Shown: positions 26,845 to 36,199 of the stretch, in pieces
Numbering within the stretch: position 1 is the stretch's first letter
Layout: each line of letters opens with the position of its first letter
Origin: JBQTIU01 sp052387815
GTDB taxonomy: Bacteria; Pseudomonadota; Alphaproteobacteria; CACIAM-22H2
Reading direction: 5' to 3'
NCBI GenBank assembly: GCA_052387815.1
Contig: JBQTIU010000059.1
Span: forward strand, 1-51,519
DNA length: 51,519 nucleotides
Made by a program: the position numbers and the translations under genes
The notes under the pieces: model-generated
Told to the model about the DNA's origin: nothing
Database searches by the model: none
The model's input: the letters and a program-made list of their open reading frames with translations, nothing else

Positions 26845-27179
26845 GCGCTGACACCCCGGCCAAGGCCGGCCGCCGCAAGCCGGTCTACCCCAAGCAGCGG
26901 CTTTACGGCGTCATCGTGTCCCCGGTCATCACCGAGAAGGCAACCCGAGGGTCGGAGCACAACCAGGTGACCTTCAGGGTACGCGCCGACGCCGCCAAGC
27001 CGCTCATCCGCGCCGCCATCGAGGGGCTGTTCAACGTCCAGGTCGTGGCGGTCAACACCATCAACGTGCCCGGCAAGCTCAAGCGCTTCCGGGGCCGGCG
27101 CGGCCGGCGCTCGGGCTACAAAAAGGCCGTCATCTCGCTGGCCGCAGGCCAGTCGATCGACGTCACCACCGGAATCTAG
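26841..27179 (+). CDS. rplW: 50S ribosomal protein L23
   Basis: A 112-residue L23 at the exit-tunnel rim, where trigger factor and SRP dock. VIVSPVITEKATRGSEHNQ and the basic loop KRFRGRRGRRSGYKKA are typical. The N-terminal MSADTPAKAGRRKPVYPKQ is slightly longer than in E. coli. It overlaps the end of rplD (ATGA). Confidence 0.98.
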   Translation: MSADTPAKAGRRKPVYPKQRLYGVIVSPVITEKATRGSEHNQVTFRVRADAAKPLIRAAIEGLFNVQVVAVNTINVPGKLKRFRGRRGRRSGYKKAVISLAAGQSIDVTTGI

Positions 27180-27194
27180 GGTGGATGCAAGACG

Positions 27195-28022
27195 ATGGCC
27201 CTCAAATCCTACAAACCGGTCACGCCGAGCCAGCGCGGCGTCATCCTGGTCGATCGCCGCGAGCTGTGGAAGGGCGGGCCCTTGAAGACCCTCGCCAAGG
27301 GCAAGCGCAAGACGGGCGGCCGCAACAACCACGGGCACATCACCACGCGCCACCACGGCGGCGGGCACAGGCGGCGCCTGCGCGAGATCGATTTCAAGCG
27401 CCGCAAGTTCGGGGTCGCGGCCGTGGTCGAGCGGCTGGAGTACGACCCCAACCGCAGCGCGTTCATCGCCCTCATCAAGTACGCGGACGGCGAGCGGGCC
27501 TACATCCTCGCCCCGCAGCGGCTCGGCCCCGGCGACAGCGTGGTGGCGGGCGAGCGCGCCGACATCAAGCCCGGCAATGCGCTGCCGATGCGCAACATCC
27601 CGGTGGGCACGATCATCCACAACATCGAGCTCAAGCCCGGGCGGGGCGGGCAGTTGGCGCGCGCGGCCGGGACCTTCTGCCAGCTGGTCGGCAAGGACCA
27701 GGGCAACGTGCTGTTGCGCCTGTCCTCGGGCGAGCTGCGCAAGGTCGGCGCCGAGTGCCTGGCGAGCGTCGGCGCGGTGTCGAACCCGGACCAGAAGAAC
27801 ATCAAGATCGGCAAGGCCGGCCGCAATCGCTGGCGAGGCTGGCGCCCGCATGTCCGCGGCACGGCGATGAACCCGGTCGATCACCCGCACGGCGGCGGCG
27901 AGGGCCGCACCAAGGGCGGCCGGCATCCGGTCACGCCCTGGGGCCAGCCGACCAAGGGCTACAAGACCCGCCGCAACAAGCGCACGGACAAGTTCATCGT
28001 CCGTCGCGCGCGCGAGAAGTAA
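27195..28022 (+). CDS. rplB: 50S ribosomal protein L2
   Basis: A 275-residue L2 with RNNHGHITTRHHGGGHRRR and the functionally important AMNPVDHPHGGGEGR, whose His is needed for peptidyl-transferase assembly. It is 15 bp after rplW. Confidence 0.99.
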   Translation: MALKSYKPVTPSQRGVILVDRRELWKGGPLKTLAKGKRKTGGRNNHGHITTRHHGGGHRRRLREIDFKRRKFGVAAVVERLEYDPNRSAFIALIKYADGERAYILAPQRLGPGDSVVAGERADIKPGNALPMRNIPVGTIIHNIELKPGRGGQLARAAGTFCQLVGKDQGNVLLRLSSGELRKVGAECLASVGAVSNPDQKNIKIGKAGRNRWRGWRPHVRGTAMNPVDHPHGGGEGRTKGGRHPVTPWGQPTKGYKTRRNKRTDKFIVRRAREK

Positions 28023-28034
28023 GGGAGGGAGCGG

Positions 28035-28319
28035 GTGGCGCGTTCGGTTTGGAAGGGCCCGTTCGTGGACGGGTACCTGCTCAAGAAAGCGGACAAGGCC
28101 CGCGCCTCGGGGCGCAACGAGATCATCAAGATCTGGTCGCGGCGCTCGACCATCCTGCCGCAATTCGTGGGATTGACCTTCGGCGTCTACAACGGGCACA
28201 AATTCCTGCCCGTGATGGTGACCGAGAACATGGTCGGGCACAAATTCGGCGAGTTCTCGCCGACCCGCACCTTCCGCGGCCATTCCACGGGCGACCGCAA
28301 GGCGACGAGGACCCCATAA
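28035..28319 (+). CDS. rpsS: 30S ribosomal protein S19
   Basis: A 94-residue S19 in the 30S head with RSVWKGPFVDGYLLKK and EFSPTRTFRGH. The start is GTG, preceded by AAGGGAGGG. The stop TAA shares its last base with the rplV ATG. Confidence 0.98.
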   Translation: MARSVWKGPFVDGYLLKKADKARASGRNEIIKIWSRRSTILPQFVGLTFGVYNGHKFLPVMVTENMVGHKFGEFSPTRTFRGHSTGDRKATRTP

Positions 28320-28699
28320 TGGGCAAGCCAGTGCACGGGCGCCGGGTGGCCGAGAACGAAGCCCAGGCGGTGGCGCGGGCCATGCGCGTCTCGCCCCGCA
28401 AGCTCAACCTGGTCGCGGCGCTGATCCGCGGCAAGGCTGCGAGCGCGGCCTTGGCCGAACTCACGTTCAGCAAGCGCCGGATCGCCGATCAGGTGAAGAA
28501 GGTCCTCGAGGCGGCGATCGCCAATGCCGAGAACAACCACCAGCTCGACGTCGACCGGCTGTTCGTAGCCGAGGCCTTCGTCGGCCGGGCCTTCGCCCTC
28601 CGGCGTCTGCATGCCCGCGCCCGCGGCCGCGCCGCGTCGATCATGAAGCCGTTCAGCCACTTGACCGTGACCGTGCGCGAACGCAAGGAGACGGCCTGA
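28319..28699 (+). CDS. rplV: 50S ribosomal protein L22
   Basis: A 126-residue L22 that, with L4, narrows the exit tunnel. AMRVSPRKLNLVAALIRGKA and LHARARGRAASIMKP (the tunnel loop) are recognisable. It overlaps rpsS by 1 nt and rpsC by 1 nt. Confidence 0.98.
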   Translation: MGKPVHGRRVAENEAQAVARAMRVSPRKLNLVAALIRGKAASAALAELTFSKRRIADQVKKVLEAAIANAENNHQLDVDRLFVAEAFVGRAFALRRLHARARGRAASIMKPFSHLTVTVRERKETA

Positions 28700-29376
28700 T
28701 GGGCCAGAAAGTCAATCCGATGGGCTTGCGGCTGGGGATCAACCGCACCTGGGATTCGCGGTGGTACGCCGGCGACGGCTACGCCATGCTCTTGCACGAG
28801 GATCTCAAGCTCCGGAGATACCTTTCCGAGCGCCTCGCGCAGGCCGGGGTGTCGAAAATCATCATCGAGCGGCCGGCGAAAAAGGCCCGGATCACCATCC
28901 ACACCGCGCGTCCGGGCGTGGTCATCGGCAAGAAGGGGGCCGATATCGAGAAGCTGCGCGCCGATCTCGCCAAGCTGACCAAGAGCGAGGTCAACCTGAA
29001 CATCGTCGAAATCCGCAAGCCGGAGGTCGACGCGCGTCTGGTGGCCGAGAACATCGCCCAGCAGCTCGAGCGCCGCGTCGCCTTCCGCCGGGCGATGAAG
29101 CGGGCCGTGCAATCGGCGATGCGGTTGGGCGCCCAGGGCATCCGCATCACATGCGGCGGCCGGCTGGGCGGCGCCGAGATCGCGCGGGTCGAGTGGTACC
29201 GCGAGGGCCGCGTGCCCCTACACACGTTGCGTGCCGACATCGACTACGGCGTGGCCACCGCCAAGACCACCTACGGCACCTGCGGCGTCAAGGTCTGGGT
29301 ATTCAAGGGCGAGATCATGGCCCACGACCCGATGGCCCAGGACAAACGCGCCGCCGAGCAGGCGCCTTCCCGCTGA
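28699..29376 (+). CDS. rpsC: 30S ribosomal protein S3
   Basis: A 225-residue S3 at the mRNA entry channel, with GQKVNPMGLRLGINRTWDS and a KH domain whose GXXG loop is VVIGKKGADIEKL. RRAMKRAVQSAMRLGAQGI is in the C-terminal domain. It overlaps the stop of rplV. Confidence 0.99.
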   Translation: MGQKVNPMGLRLGINRTWDSRWYAGDGYAMLLHEDLKLRRYLSERLAQAGVSKIIIERPAKKARITIHTARPGVVIGKKGADIEKLRADLAKLTKSEVNLNIVEIRKPEVDARLVAENIAQQLERRVAFRRAMKRAVQSAMRLGAQGIRITCGGRLGGAEIARVEWYREGRVPLHTLRADIDYGVATAKTTYGTCGVKVWVFKGEIMAHDPMAQDKRAAEQAPSR

Positions 29377-29419
29377 CGCAAGGGCGCCGCGCGACACCGA
29401 ACCTCAAGGACCGGCACGC

Positions 29420-29836
29420 ATGTTCTCCCCAGCCCGCACCAAGTACCGCAAGGCCCACAAGGGCCGCATCCACGGCCATGCCAAGGGCGGTTACACCTTG
29501 AACTTCGGGGCTTACGGCCTCAAGGCCAGCGCGCCGGCGCGCCTCACCGCCCGCCAGATCGAAGCGGCCAGGCGCGCCATCACGCGGCACCTGAAGCGCG
29601 CCGGGCGCCTGTGGATCCGCGTCTTCCCGGACGTGCCGGTGTCGATCAAACCGGCGGAGGTGCGGATGGGGTCCGGCAAGGGCTCGCCCGAGTATTGGAT
29701 GTGCCGGGTGAAGCCGGGCCGCATCCTGTTCGAGATCGACGGCGTGCCGCACGCGCTCGCCGACGAGTCCTTCGCGCTGGCCGCCGCCAAGCTGCCGATG
29801 GCAACGCGCCTGGTGGCGCGTCGGGCCGGGGAGTGA
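29420..29836 (+). CDS. rplP: 50S ribosomal protein L16
   Basis: A 138-residue L16 near the A-site tRNA, with MFSPARTKYRKAHKGRIHG, WIRVFPDVPVSIKPAEVRMG and GKGSPEYWMCRVKPGR. It is 43 bp after rpsC. Confidence 0.99.
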   Translation: MFSPARTKYRKAHKGRIHGHAKGGYTLNFGAYGLKASAPARLTARQIEAARRAITRHLKRAGRLWIRVFPDVPVSIKPAEVRMGSGKGSPEYWMCRVKPGRILFEIDGVPHALADESFALAAAKLPMATRLVARRAGE

Positions 29837-29841
29837 GTGCG

Positions 29842-30039
29842 ATGAAGGCCTCGGATCTCCGCCCCAAGACCGACGACGAGCTGTCGACGCAGATCGCCGA
29901 TTTGCGCAAGGAGCAGTTCAATTTGCGGTTCCAGCGCGCCAGCGGCCAGCTCGAAAACACGGCGCGCGTGCGTGCGGTGCGCCGCGACATCGCGCGCATC
30001 GTGACCATCCTGGCGGCGCGCCGGCGCGCCGCCCCATAA
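29842..30039 (+). CDS. rpmC: 50S ribosomal protein L29
   Basis: A 65-residue helical hairpin protein at the tunnel exit, with LRKEQFNLRFQRASGQLENT, which is diagnostic for L29. The ATG at 29842 is 5 bp after rplP. Confidence 0.97.
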   Translation: MKASDLRPKTDDELSTQIADLRKEQFNLRFQRASGQLENTARVRAVRRDIARIVTILAARRRAAP

Positions 30040-30058
30040 AGCTCGAGAAGGACCGATC

Positions 30059-30319
30059 ATGCCGAGGCGCGTTTTGGAAGGGACCGTGGTCAGCGACGTC
30101 AACGACAAGACCGTGACGGTCAAGGTCGAGCGGCGGTTCATGCATGCCGTCTACAAGAAGTTCATCGTGCGCTCGAAGAAGTTCCTCGCCCACGACGAAG
30201 CCAACCGCGCCAAGGTCGGCGACAAGGTGCGCATCCGCGAGTGCCGGCCGATATCGAAACGCAAGCGCTGGGAGGTCATGACCGACGCCCCCGCCTCGGG
30301 CACAGGGCCCGAGGCCTAG
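30059..30319 (+). CDS. rpsQ: 30S ribosomal protein S17
   Basis: An 86-residue OB-fold protein, with RRVLEGTVVSDVNDKTVTV and KKFLAHDEANRAKVGDKVRI. It is the last gene of the S10 operon by E. coli nomenclature and continues without a break into rplN. Confidence 0.98.
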   Translation: MPRRVLEGTVVSDVNDKTVTVKVERRFMHAVYKKFIVRSKKFLAHDEANRAKVGDKVRIRECRPISKRKRWEVMTDAPASGTGPEA

Positions 30320-30338
30320 AGCAAGGACGTAAACGGCC

Positions 30339-30707
30339 ATGATCCAGATGCGGACCAATCTGGAGGTCGCCGACAACTCGGGCGCGCGGCGTGTCCAGTG
30401 CATCAAGGTGCTGGGCGGCTCGAAACGGAAGGTGGCCACCATCGGCGACGTGATCGTCGTCTCGATCAAGGAGGCCATCCCCCGCGGGCGGGTCAAGAAG
30501 GGCGACATCCACAAGGCCGTCATCGTGCGGACCGCGAAGGAGATCCGCCGGCAGGACGGCTCGACCGTGCGCTTCGATCGCAATGCCGCCGTGCTCATCA
30601 CCAAGGAAGGCGAGCCGATCGGGACCCGCATCTTCGGGCCGGTGACGCGCGAGCTGCGCTCGAAGGGCTACATGAAGATCATCAGCCTGGCGCCGGAGGT
30701 GCTGTGA
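30339..30707 (+). CDS. rplN: 50S ribosomal protein L14
   Basis: A 122-residue L14 with MIQMRTNLEVADNSGARRVQ and GSTVRFDRNAAVLI, exactly the family length. It begins the spc operon. Its TGA shares a base with the rplX ATG. Confidence 0.99.
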   Translation: MIQMRTNLEVADNSGARRVQCIKVLGGSKRKVATIGDVIVVSIKEAIPRGRVKKGDIHKAVIVRTAKEIRRQDGSTVRFDRNAAVLITKEGEPIGTRIFGPVTRELRSKGYMKIISLAPEVL

Positions 30708-31042
30708 TGGAAGCAGCAGGCAAGGGGGCCAAGTTGAAGATCAGGAAGGGCGACACGGTGGTCGTGATCTCCGGCCGCGACAAGGGCAAGACGGGGAGCG
30801 TGCTGCGCGTCATTCCCGAGCGGGCCCGCGTCGTGGTGCAGGGCGTCAACATCGTCAAGCGCCACACCCGGCCCTCGGGCGCGCAGCAAGGCGGCATCGT
30901 CGAGAAGGAACTGCCCATCCACGTCTCCAACCTCGCCCATATCGACCCCAAGGACCGCCGACCGACCCGGGTCGGATTCAAGTTCGTCGAGGGCCGCAAG
31001 CTGCGCTTCGCCCGTCGCTCCGGCGAAATGATCGATCGGTGA
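30707..31042 (+). CDS. rplX: 50S ribosomal protein L24
   Basis: A 111-residue KOW-domain protein, an assembly initiator of 23S rRNA, with KIRKGDTVVVISGRDKGKTG and GGIVEKELPIHVSNL. It overlaps rplN by 1 nt. Confidence 0.98.
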   Translation: MEAAGKGAKLKIRKGDTVVVISGRDKGKTGSVLRVIPERARVVVQGVNIVKRHTRPSGAQQGGIVEKELPIHVSNLAHIDPKDRRPTRVGFKFVEGRKLRFARRSGEMIDR

Positions 31043-31047
31043 GCGCC

Positions 31048-31587
31048 ATGACGCGCCTCAAGGACCATTACGCCAAGACCGTGAGGCCGCAACTCATGAA
31101 GGAGTTCGGCTACGCTAACCCGTTCGCGGTCCCGAAGCTCGAGAAGATCGTCATCAACATGGGCGTCGGCGAAGCCGCCCAGGATGGCAAGAAGATGGAG
31201 GCCGCCGTCGGCGACCTCACCGCCATTGCCGGCCAGAAGCCGCTCGTCATCCTCTCGCGCAAGGCGATCGCCAATTTCAAGCTGCGCCGGGGCCTTGCGA
31301 TCGGCTGCAAGGTGACGCTGCGCGGGGCGCGCATGTACGAGTTCCTCGACCGGCTGATCACCATCGCGCTGCCGCGCGTGCGCGACTTCCGCGGGCTGTC
31401 GGGAAAGAGCTTCGATGGGCGCGGCGGCTTCGCGCTGGGCCTCAAGGAGCAGATCGTGTTTCCGGAAATCAACTACGACAAGATCGGCGCGATCCGCGGT
31501 ATGAACATCGTCATCGTGACCACGGCCAAGACCCCCGCCGAGGCGAAGGCGCTGCTGGCCGGCTTCAACCTGCCGTTCGTCGGCTGA
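31048..31587 (+). CDS. rplE: 50S ribosomal protein L5
   Basis: A 179-residue L5 that binds 5S rRNA, with VINMGVGEAAQDGKKMEAAV and RDFRGLSGKSFDGRGGFALG. The ATG at 31048 is preferred because GGTGAG lies 5 nt upstream and it gives the same length as E. coli L5; a GTG at 31039 overlapping rplX is an alternative. Confidence 0.98.
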   Translation: MTRLKDHYAKTVRPQLMKEFGYANPFAVPKLEKIVINMGVGEAAQDGKKMEAAVGDLTAIAGQKPLVILSRKAIANFKLRRGLAIGCKVTLRGARMYEFLDRLITIALPRVRDFRGLSGKSFDGRGGFALGLKEQIVFPEINYDKIGAIRGMNIVIVTTAKTPAEAKALLAGFNLPFVG

Positions 31588-31612
31588 TATCCCCCGGGAG
31601 AAGACCCCCCTC

Positions 31613-31918
31613 ATGGCGAAGAAGAGCTCGGTCGAAAAGAACCTGCGGCGCATGCGGCTGGTCAAGCGGTACGCCGCCAAGCGCGCCAAGCTGAAGGCGA
31701 TCGCGAACAACCGGGACTTGAACCCCGAGGAAAGGTTCGAGGCGCGGCTCAAGCTCACCGAATTGCCGCGCAACTCGGCGGCCGTGCGGGTGCGCAACCG
31801 GTGCCAGCTCACCGGCCGGGCGCGCGGCACGTATCGGAAGTTCAAGCTGTCGCGCATCGCCTTGCGCGAACTGGCCTCCTCGGGCCAGGTCCCCGGCATG
31901 ATCAAGTCGAGCTGGTGA
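31613..31918 (+). CDS. rpsN: 30S ribosomal protein S14
   Basis: A 101-residue S14 of the long, zinc-free type: it lacks the CXXC pairs of the short form. PRNSAAVRVRNRCQLTGRAR and LRELASSGQVPGMIKSSW mark the C terminus. Confidence 0.98.
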   Translation: MAKKSSVEKNLRRMRLVKRYAAKRAKLKAIANNRDLNPEERFEARLKLTELPRNSAAVRVRNRCQLTGRARGTYRKFKLSRIALRELASSGQVPGMIKSSW

Positions 31919-31934
31919 AGGAGGATTGGGGACG

Positions 31935-32333
31935 ATGGTAATCGGCGACCCCTTGGGCGACATGCTGACGCGGATTCGCAATGCGCAATCCGCCGGCCAC
32001 GATACCGTGGCGTGCCCGGCCTCCAAGCTGCGCAAGAACGTCCTCGAAGTCCTGCAGCGGGAGGGCTATATTCGCGGTTATTCCTGGGCCGAAATGCGCT
32101 CCGGCGTGGCCGAGTTCACGATCGAACTCAAGTACCACGAGGGCGCGCCGGTGATCAAAGCGATCGCCCGAGTCTCGCGGCCCGGGCGGCGCGTTTACGC
32201 CAGCATCAAGACCCTGCCGAAGGTTTCCGGCGGGCTCGGCATCTCGATCCTGTCGACACCCAGGGGCGTGATGTCGGACTCCGAGGCCCGCGCCGCCAAT
32301 GTCGGCGGCGAAGTGCTGTGCCAGGTGTTCTAG
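31935..32333 (+). CDS. rpsH: 30S ribosomal protein S8
   Basis: A 132-residue S8, a core 16S rRNA binder, with DPLGDMLTRIRNAQSAGHDT and ISILSTPRGVMSDSEARAAN. The ATG at 31935 follows GGAGGATTGGGG; the upstream TTG at 31926 is not needed. S8 represses the spc operon in E. coli. Confidence 0.98.
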   Translation: MVIGDPLGDMLTRIRNAQSAGHDTVACPASKLRKNVLEVLQREGYIRGYSWAEMRSGVAEFTIELKYHEGAPVIKAIARVSRPGRRVYASIKTLPKVSGGLGISILSTPRGVMSDSEARAANVGGEVLCQVF

Positions 32334-32346
32334 TCTAGGAGCCCCC

Positions 32347-32883
32347 ATGTCGCGCATCGGCAAGATTCCCGTCGCCGTGCCTGCCGGCGTCAACGTGCAA
32401 CTCGCCGGCCAGACGGTCACGGTCGCCGGCAAGCTCGGCAAGCAGTCGTTCGCCGTGCCGTCGGAAATCGCCGTGGCGATGGAGGGCGGGAAGGTGGCCT
32501 TGAAGTCGCGCAGCGAGGACAAGCGCACGCGGGCGTTGTGGGGGACAAGCCGGGCGCGCATTCACAACATGGTCAAAGGCGTCTCGGAGGGGTACACCGC
32601 CAACCTCGAGATCAACGGCGTCGGCTACCGCGCCGCGCTCGAGGGCAAGAACCTCAAGCTGCAGCTCGGCTTCAGCCACGACATCGTGTACCCGATCCCG
32701 GAGGGTATTTCGCTCAAGGTGGGCGAAAAACAGAACATGATCGCGGTCGCCGGCGCCGACCGCCAGAAAGTCGGCCAAGTCGCAGCCGAGATCCGCGCCT
32801 TGTGCAAGCCCGAGCCTTACAAAGGCAAGGGAATCAGATATGCGGCCGAGACCGTCCGGCGCAAGGAAGGCAAGAAGAAATAG
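32347..32883 (+). CDS. rplF: 50S ribosomal protein L6
   Basis: A 178-residue L6 near the sarcin-ricin loop, with MSRIGKIPVAVPAGV and the ending PEPYKGKGIRYAAETVRRKE, both highly conserved. It is 13 bp after rpsH. Confidence 0.99.
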   Translation: MSRIGKIPVAVPAGVNVQLAGQTVTVAGKLGKQSFAVPSEIAVAMEGGKVALKSRSEDKRTRALWGTSRARIHNMVKGVSEGYTANLEINGVGYRAALEGKNLKLQLGFSHDIVYPIPEGISLKVGEKQNMIAVAGADRQKVGQVAAEIRALCKPEPYKGKGIRYAAETVRRKEGKKK

Positions 32884-32891
32884 GCCCGGCC

Positions 32892-33254
32892 ATGCATCGA
32901 ACCAAGACCCTCTTCGAGCGCCGCAAGAAGCGCGTGCGCCTGCGCATCCGCCGCGCGGCGGCCGAGCGCCCGCGGCTGTCGGTGTTCCGCTCCTCGAAGC
33001 ACATCTACGCCCAGGTCATCGACGACGCCAAGGGCATGACGCTCGCCGCCGCCTCCAGCCGCGATCCCGGCTTGCGGACGGCCTTGAAGACCGGCGCCGA
33101 TATCGGCGCCGCCAAGGAGGTCGGCAAGCTCATCGCCACCCGCGCGCTCGCCGCCGGAATCAGCAATGTCGTCTTCGACCGCGGTGCCTATCTGTTCCAT
33201 GGCCGCATCAAGGCCTTGGCCGACGCCGCCCGCGAAGGCGGCCTCAAGTTCTAG
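32892..33254 (+). CDS. rplR: 50S ribosomal protein L18
   Basis: A 120-residue 5S rRNA-binding protein, with RPRLSVFRSSKHIYAQVIDD and VVFDRGAYLFHGRIKALADA. It is 8 bp after rplF. Confidence 0.98.
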   Translation: MHRTKTLFERRKKRVRLRIRRAAAERPRLSVFRSSKHIYAQVIDDAKGMTLAAASSRDPGLRTALKTGADIGAAKEVGKLIATRALAAGISNVVFDRGAYLFHGRIKALADAAREGGLKF

Positions 33255-33279
33255 CCGCAAGGTTCAAAGGATATATCGA

Positions 33280-33861
33280 ATGGCACGCATGCAAGGCGAT
33301 CGCGGCGGGGGACGCCGAGGCGGGGGGTGGCGCGCCCCGCGCGAAGAATCCGATCTCCTGGAGAAGCTGGTCAGCATCAACCGCGTCGCCAAGGTCGTCA
33401 AGGGCGGACGGCGCTTCGGCTTCGCGGCGGTCGTGGTGGTGGGCGACGGCAAAGGCCGCGCCGGCTACGGCACGGGTAAGGCCAAGGAAGTGCCGGAAGC
33501 GATCCGCAAGGCCACCGACCAGGCCAAGCGCAGCATGATTCGCGTGCCCTTGCGCGAGGGCCGCACCCTGCACCACGATGTCTACGGACGCTTCGGGGCC
33601 GGCAAGGTCGTGGTGCGGGCCGCCAAGCCGGGCACCGGTATCATCGCCGGCGGCCCGATGCGGGCGATCTTCGAGAGCCTCGGCGCCAAGGACGTGGTGG
33701 CCAAATCGATCGGCTCCTCGAACCCCCACAATATGATCAAGGCGACCTTCGCCGCGCTCCACAGCATGGCCTCGCCGCGCGCCGTCGCCGCCAAGCGCGG
33801 CAAGAAAGTGGGCGACATCATCGGCCGGCGCGAAGGCGACGCGGCCGCGGCCAGCGAGTAG
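33280..33861 (+). CDS. rpsE: 30S ribosomal protein S5
   Basis: A 193-residue S5 that contributes to decoding accuracy and mRNA unwinding. The Gly/Arg-rich N-terminal segment (GDRGGGRRGGGWRAP) is common in alphaproteobacteria. LEKLVSINRVAKVVKGGRRF and GKAKEVPEAIRKATDQAK are diagnostic. Confidence 0.99.
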   Translation: MARMQGDRGGGRRGGGWRAPREESDLLEKLVSINRVAKVVKGGRRFGFAAVVVVGDGKGRAGYGTGKAKEVPEAIRKATDQAKRSMIRVPLREGRTLHHDVYGRFGAGKVVVRAAKPGTGIIAGGPMRAIFESLGAKDVVAKSIGSSNPHNMIKATFAALHSMASPRAVAAKRGKKVGDIIGRREGDAAAASE

Positions 33862-33865
33862 GCCC

Positions 33866-34075
33866 ATGGACAAGCCGACAGCGACGAGCGACAAGAAGAC
33901 CCTGCGGGTCACCCAGATCGGCAGCCCCGGCGGCCGCCCCGAGGATCAACGCGCGACGCTCATCGGGTTGGGGCTCAATAAGCGCCACCGCACCCGCGTC
34001 CTCGAGGACACGCCCGCGGTGCGCGGCATGATCGACAAGGTCCACCACCTGGTGCGTGTCGAGGACCAAACGTGA
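33866..34075 (+). CDS. rpmD: 50S ribosomal protein L30
   Basis: A 69-residue L30 with LRVTQIGSPGGRPEDQRATL and LGLNKRHRTRVLEDTPAVRG. The N-terminal MDKPTATSDKKT makes it about ten residues longer than E. coli L30. Confidence 0.97.
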   Translation: MDKPTATSDKKTLRVTQIGSPGGRPEDQRATLIGLGLNKRHRTRVLEDTPAVRGMIDKVHHLVRVEDQT

Positions 34076-34121
34076 GCGCCCTCGGGGCCTCGATGGACTT
34101 GGGTCATGGGATTCTAAGGCC

Positions 34122-34811
34122 GTGAAACTCAATGAAATTCGCGACCGGGCCGGGGCGCGGCGCGCGCCCAAGCGCAGTGGCCGCGGCATCGGGTCGGGGA
34201 CCGGCAAGACCGCGGGCCGCGGCGGCAAGGGCCAGACGGCGCGCTCGGGCGTGGCGCTCGGCGGCTTCGAGGGCGGCCAGACGCCGCTGTACCGGCGCCT
34301 GCCCAAGCGCGGGTTCAAAAATGTGTTCCGGCGCGCCTTTCAGGCGCTCAATCTCGGCGTCTTGCAGAAGGCGATCGCCGGCGGCCGCCTCGACCCCAAG
34401 GACCCGATCACCGCCCAGCGCCTGGTCGATGCCGGCATCATTCGCCGCGCGCTGGACGGCGTTCGGCTGCTCGGCCCAGGCCGCGAGGGGCTCACGGCGG
34501 GGCTGACGATCGAGGTCGCCCATGCGTCCCGATCGGCGCTCGCCGCGGTCGAGGCGGCGGGCGGCAAGGTCGTCATCCTGAAGGCAGTGCGCGAGGCCGT
34601 GGAAAAGGACGTTGCCGCCAAGCAGGCGCGCCGCGCCAAGCGCAAGGCCAAGGAAGCGCCCAAGCCGGCCGCCAAGCCGGCCGAGGCGGCCGAGAAGGCC
34701 GCCAAACCCGCCAAACCCGCCAAACCCGCCAAGCCGGCCGAGAAGGCCGCCGCCAAAACAGCCGATAAAGCCAAGCCCGCCGCCAAACCCGCTGCCAAGC
34801 CAGCGACGTGA
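34122..34811 (+). CDS. rplO: 50S ribosomal protein L15 with a Lys/Ala/Pro-rich C-terminal tail
   Basis: A 229-residue L15. The start is the GTG at 34122, giving the family N terminus MKLNEIRDRAGARRAPKR and then GRGIGSGTGKTAGRGGKGQ. The normal L15 fold ends near residue 155 (GGKVVILKAV). It is followed by a tail of about 70 residues made almost only of A, K and P, with tandem PAKPAKPAKPAKPAEKAA-type units (residues 181-229). Such histone H1-like extensions are not part of standard L15 (about 145-160 residues). The tail stays in frame to its own stop, and secY follows 26 bp later with the same codon bias. Confidence 0.97.
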   Translation: MKLNEIRDRAGARRAPKRSGRGIGSGTGKTAGRGGKGQTARSGVALGGFEGGQTPLYRRLPKRGFKNVFRRAFQALNLGVLQKAIAGGRLDPKDPITAQRLVDAGIIRRALDGVRLLGPGREGLTAGLTIEVAHASRSALAAVEAAGGKVVILKAVREAVEKDVAAKQARRAKRKAKEAPKPAAKPAEAAEKAAKPAKPAKPAKPAEKAAAKTADKAKPAAKPAAKPAT

Positions 34812-34837
34812 GGGCCCGCTAACCCCAGGGAAAATCC

Positions 34838-36181
<1,344 letters not shown>

Positions 36182-36199
36182 CGGCAATCGGACCCGCGG

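Noticed and set aside
34690..34800. AKP-rich repeat at the end of rplO as a separate gene or satellite
   Set aside because: It is in frame with L15 through to a single stop and keeps protein-coding periodicity.
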